This document shows positions 1 to 5,061 of a stretch of DNA of 7,008 nt, one piece after another. Within the stretch, counting starts at the first letter, position 1; each line of letters opens with the position of its first letter. The stretch is taken from positions 1 through 7,008 of the forward strand of contig JAGLKH010000163.1 in assembly GCA_023141985.1 (NCBI GenBank). The letters run 5' to 3'. Under the pieces are notes generated by a model. The model saw only the letters and a program-made list of their open reading frames with translations. It did not search any database and had not been told where the DNA came from. The DNA comes from Flavobacteriaceae bacterium. GTDB taxonomy: Bacteria > Bacteroidota > Bacteroidia > Flavobacteriales > Flavobacteriaceae. The position numbers and the translations under genes were made by a program.

Positions 1-1
1 A

Positions 2-73
2 GTTGAAGTGAAAGAAACTGTTAAATCTGAAGAAAAAACAGCACCAGTTGAAGCATCTCAAGAAGAAGAATAA
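2..73 (+). CDS. rpsB: 30S ribosomal protein S2, C-terminal end (partial)
   Basis: This is the 3' end of a gene that begins before the window. The open frame gives 23 residues, starting VEVKETVKSEEK and ending SQEEE before a TAA at 71-73. The fragment has no fold of its own: it is an acidic, low-complexity tail rich in Glu, Lys, Val and Ala. I identify it by position, because rpsB directly precedes tsf in most bacteria, and because flavobacterial S2 proteins, as I recall them, carry an extended acidic C-terminus. S2 binds the head/body junction of the small ribosomal subunit. The gap to tsf is 87 bases and contains no clear terminator, so the two genes are probably cotranscribed. The identity rests on synteny and tail composition; no S2 core is visible here. 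Confidence 0.82.
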   Translation, partial: VEVKETVKSEEKTAPVEASQEEE

Positions 74-160
74 AACCCTATTTTCAAAAAAAGATATAAG
101 AACGTTTAATTTTTTATAAAATTATTATACGCCTTTTATTAAATTCTAATCATAGAAATT

Positions 161-985
161 ATGACAAAAATAACAGCCTCAGAGGTAAATAAATTAAGAA
201 AATCTACAGGCGCAGGAATGATGGATTGTAAAAATGCATTAGTAGAATCTGGAGGAGATTTTGATAAAGCAATCGAAATCCTTCGCAAAAAAGGACAAAA
301 AGTAGCTGCAAAAAGAGCAGATCGCGAATCTTCAGAAGGTGCTGCAATAGCAAAAGTTAACGATTCTAAAACAGTAGGTATTTCTATTGTTTTAGGTTGT
401 GAAACGGATTTTGTTGGTAAAAACGAGAATTTTGTGAATTTAGCACATCAGTTAGCTGAATTAGCTTTGTCTCACTCTTCTAAAGAAGAGTTTTTAGCTG
501 CAGATATTAACGGCATGTCTGTATCAGAAAAATTGATTGAACAAACCGGAGTAATTGGCGAAAAGATCGAAATAGGAGGTTTTAAAAAAATAGAAGCTCC
601 ATATGTTGGATCTTACATACATTCCGGTAATAAAATAGCGACTTTAGTAGGTTTATCTGCGAGTTTAGATGGCGTAGATGTTGTAGCAAAAGATGTTGCC
701 ATGCAAGCTGCAGCAATGAATCCTATTGCACTTAATGAAGAAGGTGTTGATGCCTCTATTATTGAGAAAGAAATAGAAATTGCAAAAGACCAATTAAGAG
801 CTGAAGGTAAACCGGAAGCCATGTTAGATAATATTGCTAAAGGTAAACTAAAACGTTTCTTTAAAGATAATACCTTAGTAAACCAAGCGTTTATTAAAGA
901 TTCTAAAATTAGCGTTGCAGATTACGTAAAATCATTAGATAGTAATTTAACAGTTACTGCTTTTGAGCGTGTTGCGTTAGGATAA
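161..985 (+). CDS. tsf: Elongation factor Ts (EF-Ts)
   Basis: EF-Ts is the nucleotide exchange factor that releases GDP from EF-Tu during translation in the cytoplasm. The 274-residue product is full length for the family (E. coli about 283). Residues 1-55 form the N-terminal UBA-like domain with the signature TGAGMMDCKNAL (16-27). The core follows, with the EF-Tu-contacting loop CETDFVGKNENF (80-91); the D83-F84 pair corresponds to the Asp-Phe that disturbs the Mg site of EF-Tu. The motif MQAAAMNP lies at 181-188. The coiled-coil C-terminal part has GKPEAMLDNIAKGKLKRFF (216-234), which matches the family. The ATG at 161 gives the standard start MTKITASEVNKLR and has A/T-rich sequence but no Shine-Dalgarno motif before it, as usual in Bacteroidota. 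It follows rpsB and is closed by the hairpin at 1044-1079. Confidence 0.98.
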   Translation: MTKITASEVNKLRKSTGAGMMDCKNALVESGGDFDKAIEILRKKGQKVAAKRADRESSEGAAIAKVNDSKTVGISIVLGCETDFVGKNENFVNLAHQLAELALSHSSKEEFLAADINGMSVSEKLIEQTGVIGEKIEIGGFKKIEAPYVGSYIHSGNKIATLVGLSASLDGVDVVAKDVAMQAAAMNPIALNEEGVDASIIEKEIEIAKDQLRAEGKPEAMLDNIAKGKLKRFFKDNTLVNQAFIKDSKISVADYVKSLDSNLTVTAFERVALG

Positions 986-1043
986 GTAAACAAAACCTCT
1001 CTTGTCCTAAATAACCATTACAGGTTTATACAAAGATAGTTTT

Positions 1044-1079
1044 AAATCTCAGCGGTTAACCTCGCTGAGATTTTTGGTT
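1044..1079 (+). terminator. Rho-independent terminator after tsf
   Basis: The arms AAATCTCAGCG (1044-1054) and CGCTGAGATTT (1063-1073) pair perfectly over 11 bp around an 8-base loop. The downstream arm runs into T-rich sequence (1071-1080). It lies 59 bases after the tsf stop codon and closes the rpsB-tsf transcript. The opposite strand has an A/T-rich but less regular tail, so the main direction is plus. Confidence 0.85.
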
Positions 1080-1139
1080 TTATATGTTTGTGCATTTGAT
1101 TTTGAGTAACGCTATTTCAGGAGGTGACTGACATATATA

Positions 1140-1174
1140 AAAAAAGCCTTACTCAATATGAGTAAGGCTTTTTT
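1140..1174 (-). terminator. Terminator of rng, symmetrical and probably bidirectional
   Basis: The arms AAAAAAGCCTTACTC (1140-1154) and GAGTAAGGCTTTTTT (1160-1174) pair perfectly over 15 bp around the loop AATAT. Read on either strand the hairpin has a GC-containing core followed by a run of T. On the minus strand it begins directly after the rng stop codon (TGA, complement of 1176-1178). On the plus strand it would catch any transcription that passed the tsf terminator. Confidence 0.9.
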
Positions 1175-1175
1175 A

Positions 1176-2720
1176 TCATTTAATCTCTTTACCATTTTTA
1201 TCAAAAAAATGATACTCTAGATACGTGTAAGCATCTCTTGGTAATATATTTACCCATTTTTTATATTCAAAAAACCATTTTGAACGTATAGATGGAAAGC
1301 CTTTTGTTAAATAGGCTGCTATAAAAGGATGTGTGTTTAAAGTCAACTTTTTATAGTCTTTTTTTAATAGCTGTTCCAGATCATGCGAAATCTTTTGCAC
1401 GATGCCAATAGGAGCTTCAACTTCTGAACCATTAACGCCATTGGGATCTTCCTCCCTGGTCTTAATCTTCATTTCTGGTCTTACTCTTTGCCTGGTTATT
1501 TGTATCAATCCAAATTTACTTGGAGGTAAAATTTTGTGTTTTGCTCTATCATCTTTCATTTCATCACGAAGGTGATTAAAGAGCTTCTTTCTATGTTCAG
1601 CTTTTGACATATCAATAAAATCGACTACAATTATTCCACCCATATCACGCAAGCGTAATTGACGAGCTAGTTCTGTAGCAGAAATTAAATTAACTTCAAG
1701 AGCTGTATCCTCTTGGCTTTTTGCTTTGTTAGAGCGATTTCCACTGTTTACATCAATAACATGAAGCGCTTCTGTATGTTCTATTACCAGATAAGCTCCT
1801 TTTGCCATCGACACAGTTCTTCCAAAGGATGTTTTTATCTGCCTCTCAATTCCATATTTTTCAAAAATGGGAACATTAGACTGATACAACTTAACTATTG
1901 ATTCTTTTTTAGGTGCAATTTTTTGCACGTAATCTTTAATTTGAATGTAAAGCGATTCATCATCTACTACTATTGAAGTGAAAGAGTCGTTAAAAATATC
2001 TCTTAAAATAGAAGAGGCTTTATTCATTTCTCCTAACACTTTACTAGGATGATGTGCTTTATGTAGCGTTTTACACATTGCGGTCCAAAGACCATACAAA
2101 TTTTGTAAATCTCTGTCTAGTTCGGCTACTTTTTTGCCTTCTGCAACAGTACGTACTATTACTCCGAATCCTTTTGGAGTAATACTTTTAAGCAAACGTT
2201 TAAGCCTATCTTTTTCTTCTTTATTTTCAATTTTTTGTGAAATTGAAATACGACTGGAAAAAGGGACTAAAACTAAATATCTACCTGCTAATGAAACTTC
2301 AGAACTAATTCTTGGTCCTTTAGTAGATATCGGTTCTTTTACTATTTGTACTAATACAGATTGATTTGATTTTATGGCGTCAGCTATGCTTCCGTCTTTA
2401 TCAATATCTTTTTCAAATGGGAAATTCTTTAAAGAATAATCTCTAAGTTTACCTGTGCTTACACGTTTTACGAATTTTAAAAGAGAAGGGAGTTTTGGAC
2501 CTAAATCATGATAATGCAAAAAAGCATCTTTTTCATAACCAACATTAACAAATGCTGCATTTAAGCCTGGTACAGATTTTCTAATTTTGGCTAAAAACAC
2601 ATCGCCAACCGAAAAATTACTGCCCTCTTCATCTTTTTGTAATTCAATAAGTTTTCCATCTTTTAATAAGGCAAAATCAACAATGTTTGAACTAGAACGA
2701 ATTATTAATTCTTTATTCAT
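1176..2720 (-). CDS. rng: Ribonuclease G (RNase E/G family endoribonuclease)
   Basis: This is a single-strand endoribonuclease of the RNase E/G family, expected to act in rRNA maturation and mRNA decay in the cytoplasm. At 514 residues it has RNase G size (E. coli 489) and lacks the long C-terminal scaffold of RNase E. An S1 RNA-binding domain spans about 36-135 (VGDVFLAKIRKSVPGLNAAFVNVG). The 5'-phosphate sensor motif VIVRT is present at 187-191 (R190, T191). The DNase I-like catalytic part has IDVNSG (D323) and VVDFIDM (D367), matching the two Mg-binding aspartates of RNase E (D303 and D346). The zinc-link cysteine pair (CPxC in E. coli) is absent: only C206 occurs in the whole protein, and the expected region near 412-430 contains no cysteine. 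The start MNKELIIRSSS fits flavobacterial homologues as I remember them. The gene is convergent with tsf and lies downstream of the HU unit on the same strand, separated from it by a terminator, so it probably has its own promoter. Confidence 0.95.
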   Translation of the reverse strand: MNKELIIRSSSNIVDFALLKDGKLIELQKDEEGSNFSVGDVFLAKIRKSVPGLNAAFVNVGYEKDAFLHYHDLGPKLPSLLKFVKRVSTGKLRDYSLKNFPFEKDIDKDGSIADAIKSNQSVLVQIVKEPISTKGPRISSEVSLAGRYLVLVPFSSRISISQKIENKEEKDRLKRLLKSITPKGFGVIVRTVAEGKKVAELDRDLQNLYGLWTAMCKTLHKAHHPSKVLGEMNKASSILRDIFNDSFTSIVVDDESLYIQIKDYVQKIAPKKESIVKLYQSNVPIFEKYGIERQIKTSFGRTVSMAKGAYLVIEHTEALHVIDVNSGNRSNKAKSQEDTALEVNLISATELARQLRLRDMGGIIVVDFIDMSKAEHRKKLFNHLRDEMKDDRAKHKILPPSKFGLIQITRQRVRPEMKIKTREEDPNGVNGSEVEAPIGIVQKISHDLEQLLKKDYKKLTLNTHPFIAAYLTKGFPSIRSKWFFEYKKWVNILPRDAYTYLEYHFFDKNGKEIK

Positions 2721-2818
2721 AAAGTTAATTTTTATCCATACAGTTAAGTACAGATGGATTATACATATTATTTTGATTCACAGGATTTTAATCTGTAAAA
2801 TTCATGATTATACTAAGG

Positions 2819-2853
2819 TAAAAGTATAATTAAATCATAAATTTATTGTCAAA
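2819..2853 (-). promoter_or_regulatory. Possible rng promoter (Bacteroidota type)
   Basis: Read on the minus strand, a TTTGACA box (2853-2847) is followed by TACTTTTA (2826-2819). The second box matches the Bacteroidota -7 consensus TAnnTTTG except at the last base. The spacing from TTG to TA is 23 bases, at the long end of the range known for flavobacteria. It would leave a leader of roughly 90 bases before the rng ATG at 2720. It lies just downstream of the terminator at 2873-2900, where a new promoter is needed. This is inference from consensus matching in an A/T-rich region. Confidence 0.38.
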
Positions 2854-2872
2854 GAACGATTTTAATAAAATT

Positions 2873-2900
2873 GAAAAAGTAGTTAAAAAACTACTTTTTC
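2873..2900 (-). terminator. Terminator after the HU / small basic protein unit
   Basis: The arms GAAAAAGTAGTT (2873-2884) and AACTACTTTTTC (2889-2900) pair perfectly over 12 bp around a 4-base A loop. On the minus strand the hairpin starts 3 bases after the stop codon of the 29-aa gene and is followed by an A/T-rich tail. Its GC content is low, so it may allow some readthrough into rng. Confidence 0.72.
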
Positions 2901-2903
2901 GTA

Positions 2904-2993
2904 TTATTTTTTCTTGTGACGATTAGCTCGTCTCCTTTTTTTACGCTTATGCGTTGCTACCTTGTGTCTTTTACGTTTTTTACCACTTGGCAT
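2904..2993 (-). CDS. Very small basic protein, bS22/mS38-like (AURKAIP1/COX24 domain)
   Basis: This is a 29-residue product beginning MPSGKKRKRHKVATHKRKK and ending NRHKKK, with a TAA at 2906-2904. Twenty of the 29 residues are Lys, Arg or His, and there are no acidic residues. The KKRKRHK...HKRKKRRR...R pattern resembles the short basic segment of the AURKAIP1/COX24 domain, found in mitochondrial ribosomal protein mS38 and in the actinobacterial small-subunit protein bS22. Proteins of this kind are annotated under that domain name in Bacteroidota. The likely role is a structural peptide buried in small-subunit rRNA. The gene lies 38 bases after the HU stop codon, on the same strand, and is directly followed by a terminator, so HU and this gene probably form one transcript. 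There is no Shine-Dalgarno motif. That the gene is real is supported by context and composition; the ribosomal role is inferred from similarity recalled from memory. Confidence 0.82.
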   Translation of the reverse strand: MPSGKKRKRHKVATHKRKKRRRANRHKKK

Positions 2994-3031
2994 AAATTAT
3001 TACGTTTTTAAATTAATACTTTTTTAATGTT

Positions 3032-3322
3032 TTATTTAACCTCAACATTAGCTTTTATACTTTCTACAAAAACTTTTGCCGGTTTAAATGCTGGTATATT
3101 ATGAGCAGGAATTTTGATAGTTGTATTTTTTGAAATATTTCTACCTGTTTTTTCTGCTCTTTTTTTGATGATGAAACTACCGAAACCTCTAAGATATACG
3201 TTATCACCACCTTCTAGAGATGCTTTAACTTCACTCATAAATGTTTCTACTGTTGCTTGAACATCTCCTTTTTCTATTCCTAATTTTTCAGAAATTTTTG
3301 CTACTATATCAGCTTTAGTCAT
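3032..3322 (-). CDS. HU family DNA-binding protein
   Basis: HU is a small dimeric nucleoid protein that bends DNA and helps repair, recombination and replication. The 96-residue product has the family's helical N-terminal half (MTKADIVAKISEKLG...), the central motif LRGFGSF (44-50), and the beta-arm with TGRN (59-62) and IPAHNIPAFKPAK (71-83). P72 sits where the proline that intercalates between base pairs is found in HU/IHF. The length is slightly above E. coli HU (90). Basic residues cluster in the arm (KKRAEKTGRN). The gene is divergent from mutY across a 136-base region and has a strong promoter match at 3365-3396. It appears to be cotranscribed with the 29-aa basic gene. Whether it behaves more like HU or IHF cannot be told from sequence alone, so I give no symbol. 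Confidence 0.96.
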   Translation of the reverse strand: MTKADIVAKISEKLGIEKGDVQATVETFMSEVKASLEGGDNVYLRGFGSFIIKKRAEKTGRNISKNTTIKIPAHNIPAFKPAKVFVESIKANVEVK

Positions 3323-3364
3323 TGTTTGTTAATTTTTAGGGTTATCTATTAATAATAAGGGTTG

Positions 3365-3396
3365 CAAATATATGTATTTTATATTCAATATTTCAA
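3365..3396 (-). promoter_or_regulatory. Promoter of the HU gene (Bacteroidota type)
   Basis: On the minus strand a TTG (3396-3394) is followed after 21 bases by TATATTTG (3372-3365), an exact match to the Bacteroidota -7 consensus TAnnTTTG with a spacing inside the known 17-23 range. Transcription would start about 5-8 bases further on, giving a leader of roughly 35 bases before the HU ATG at 3322. This is the best promoter match in the window. Confidence 0.75.
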
Positions 3397-3419
3397 TCCT
3401 AATTCATTAAAATTTAACC

Positions 3420-3435
3420 AAATAAACGTTTATTT
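3420..3435. repeat. 16-bp perfect palindrome between HU and mutY
   Basis: AAATAAACGTTTATTT is exactly its own reverse complement. It lies 23 bases before the mutY ATG and about 24 bases upstream of the -33 element of the HU promoter. Its position between divergent genes, overlapping a weak mutY -7-like box (TATTTTTA, 3431-3438), would suit an operator for a dimeric regulator. A/T-rich sequence yields palindromes by chance fairly often, so function is not shown. Confidence 0.45.
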
Positions 3436-3458
3436 TTACCATTCATAGAATTTTAAAA

Positions 3459-4499
3459 ATGAATTTCACAAAAATTTCAACACATTGGTATTCAACACAT
3501 AAGAGAGAGCTTCCTTGGAGAGGAACAAGAAGCCCGTATTATATATGGCTTTCGGAAATTATAATGCAGCAAACTCAAATTAAACAAGGGTTACCATATT
3601 ATAAAGATTTTGTATCTAATTTTCCTACAGTTTTTGACCTTGCTAAGGCCCAGGAAAAGGATGTTTTAAAATTATGGCAAGGGCTGGGATATTACTCAAG
3701 GGCACGACATTTGCATTATTCAGCTAAATATATAGTCAATTCATTACATGGAGAATTCCCCAAGACGTATAAAGAGTTATTAAAACTTAAAGGTGTTGGA
3801 GATTATACGGCTAGTGCTATCGCTTCAATTTGTTATAATGAGCCTACGGCAGTTGTAGATGGTAATGTCTATAGAGTTTTGTCGCGGTATTTTGGAATTG
3901 ACACACCTATTAATTCATCTCAAGGTATAAAAGTGTTTAAGAAGCTTGCACAAAATTTACTGCCTAAAGATAATATTGGTGACTATAACCAAGCTATAAT
4001 GGAATTTGGGGCTATACAATGTAAGCCAAAGAAGCCTAATTGTAATGTATGTCCTTTAAATAAGAAATGTGTAGCATTACTGCTTAATAGAATAACAGAG
4101 CTTCCGGTAAAAATTAATAAGACCAAAATCTCGAAGAAGTATTTTAATTTTTTAGTTTTTATTTCAGAAAATAATAAAACGATTTTGGAGCAGAGAGTTG
4201 GAAAAGGGATTTGGCAAAATTTATATCAGTTTCCTTTAATTGAAACCAAGAAAAGCTTAACAGAAGAAAATTTTAAAAGCAATACAGATGTAAAATCTAT
4301 TATAAATGGGAATAAATATAATTTTAGTTTGTACAATGATACCGAAATCGTTCATAAACTTTCTCATCAGCATTTATATACAAAATTTTGGATAGTTAAA
4401 ATTGAAGGTCTTCCGCAAAAAGGGTTAGATATTTCAAAAATAAAGACATTACCTGTACCTGCTATTATAAGTAGGTTTTTAAATGAATTTAACTTTTAG
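3459..4499 (+). CDS. mutY: A/G-specific adenine DNA glycosylase MutY
   Basis: MutY removes adenine mispaired with 8-oxoguanine or guanine, the second line of defence in the GO repair pathway. The 346-residue protein is of normal length (E. coli 350). The HhH-GPD domain carries the catalytic glutamate E33 in WLSEIIMQQTQ (30-40), the helix-hairpin-helix KGVGDYTASA (111-120), and the catalytic aspartate D134 in VVDGNVYRVLSR. The 4Fe-4S cluster ligands are C188, C195, C198 and C204, in the classical C-x6-C-x2-C-x5-C spacing. The E33 context together with the C-terminal domain separates it from endonuclease III. The C-terminal Nudix-like domain (about 225-345), which recognises 8-oxoG, includes WQNLYQFPL (252-260) and LSHQHLYTKFW (301-311). 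The ATG at 3459 gives the family start. No convincing terminator separates it from ssb, so some cotranscription with ssb-gldE-gldD is possible. Confidence 0.97.
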   Translation: MNFTKISTHWYSTHKRELPWRGTRSPYYIWLSEIIMQQTQIKQGLPYYKDFVSNFPTVFDLAKAQEKDVLKLWQGLGYYSRARHLHYSAKYIVNSLHGEFPKTYKELLKLKGVGDYTASAIASICYNEPTAVVDGNVYRVLSRYFGIDTPINSSQGIKVFKKLAQNLLPKDNIGDYNQAIMEFGAIQCKPKKPNCNVCPLNKKCVALLLNRITELPVKINKTKISKKYFNFLVFISENNKTILEQRVGKGIWQNLYQFPLIETKKSLTEENFKSNTDVKSIINGNKYNFSLYNDTEIVHKLSHQHLYTKFWIVKIEGLPQKGLDISKIKTLPVPAIISRFLNEFNF

Positions 4500-4559
4500 T
4501 GCTTTTTTAATAATGTCATATTTTTTTGTTACTTTTAAAAAAGTCTGCTATAAATCAAT

Positions 4560-4567
4560 TAATTTTG
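4560..4567 (+). promoter_or_regulatory. Possible ssb promoter, -7 element
   Basis: TAATTTTG matches the Bacteroidota -7 consensus TAnnTTTG exactly and lies 23 bases before the ssb ATG. No TTG occurs at the usual 17-23 base distance upstream; the nearest TTG (4526-4528) is 31 bases away. A start site near 4573 would leave a leader of about 18 bases. It would give ssb-gldE-gldD a promoter of its own. Confidence 0.45.
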
Positions 4568-4590
4568 TAATATTAATAAATTAAATAATC

Positions 4591-5037
4591 ATGTCAGGAA
4601 CATTAAATAAAGTAATGCTAATAGGGCATTTAGGAGATGAAGTGAAAATGCATTATTTTGAAGGAGGAGGTTGTATTGGTCGTTTTCCATTAGCAACAAA
4701 CGAAACTTACGTAAACAAGCAAACCAATGAACGCGTTTCTAATACAGAATGGCATAATATAGTGGTTAGAAATAAAGCTGCAGAAATATGTGAAAAGTAT
4801 TTGAGCAAGGGAGACAAAGTTTATATAGAGGGTCGTATAAAAACACGAAAGTGGCAAGATGATAAAGGAATGGATCGTTTTTCTACCGAAATTCAATGTA
4901 AAGATTTTACATTTTTAACTACAAAAGGCGAAAATATATCATCAGAAGTTGCTTCTCAAAAAACACAATCGTCTGTACCAAATAATCAAAATGTTGAAAG
5001 CGAGCCTTCTGGAGAAGAAGATGATTTGCCATTCTAA
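4591..5037 (+). CDS. ssb: Single-stranded DNA-binding protein SSB
   Basis: SSB coats single-stranded DNA during replication, repair and recombination and recruits partner enzymes through its C-terminal tip. The 148-residue protein has an OB-fold over about residues 1-110: it starts MSGTLNKVMLIGHLG, has NTEWHNIVVRNKAAEICEKY (51-70) and KVYIEGRIKTRKWQD (76-90). A polar Gln/Ser/Asn-rich linker follows (about 115-138). The protein ends in the acidic tip EEDDLPF, close to the classic DDDIPF that binds partner proteins. The neighbours mutY upstream and gldE 24 bases downstream match the arrangement I recall for flavobacteria, where ssb sits between mutY and the gliding genes. No Shine-Dalgarno motif precedes the ATG. 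Confidence 0.97.
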   Translation: MSGTLNKVMLIGHLGDEVKMHYFEGGGCIGRFPLATNETYVNKQTNERVSNTEWHNIVVRNKAAEICEKYLSKGDKVYIEGRIKTRKWQDDKGMDRFSTEIQCKDFTFLTTKGENISSEVASQKTQSSVPNNQNVESEPSGEEDDLPF

Positions 5038-5061
5038 ACTGTTTAACTAATACCTTAACAT

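Noticed and set aside
1158..1220. Short plus-strand frame starting ATGAGTAAG downstream of the Shine-Dalgarno-like motif
   Set aside because: It starts in the terminator loop, runs about 20 codons into the 3' end of rng on the opposite strand, and its ATG is some 30 bases from the motif. It is best explained as a shadow of the hairpin and rng.
2761..2810. Imperfect inverted repeat around CACAGG...CTGT upstream of rng, as an operator or riboswitch
   Set aside because: Only four or five consecutive bases pair and the flanks do not match. It contains no conserved riboswitch core that I recognise.
2587..2829. 80-codon plus-strand open frame across the rng start and upstream region
   Set aside because: Its first half is the antisense of rng, and its second half is A/T-rich intergenic sequence with no recognisable protein features.
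4531..4544. ACTTTTAAAAAAGT as a terminator between mutY and ssb
   Set aside because: The stem is 5-6 A/T-dominated pairs with almost no loop and no following T-run, so it is too weak to call.
4690..4896. 68-codon minus-strand open frame inside ssb
   Set aside because: It lies wholly antisense to the OB-fold region of ssb, which is clearly the real gene, and the hydrophobic composition is what antisense of polar codons gives.
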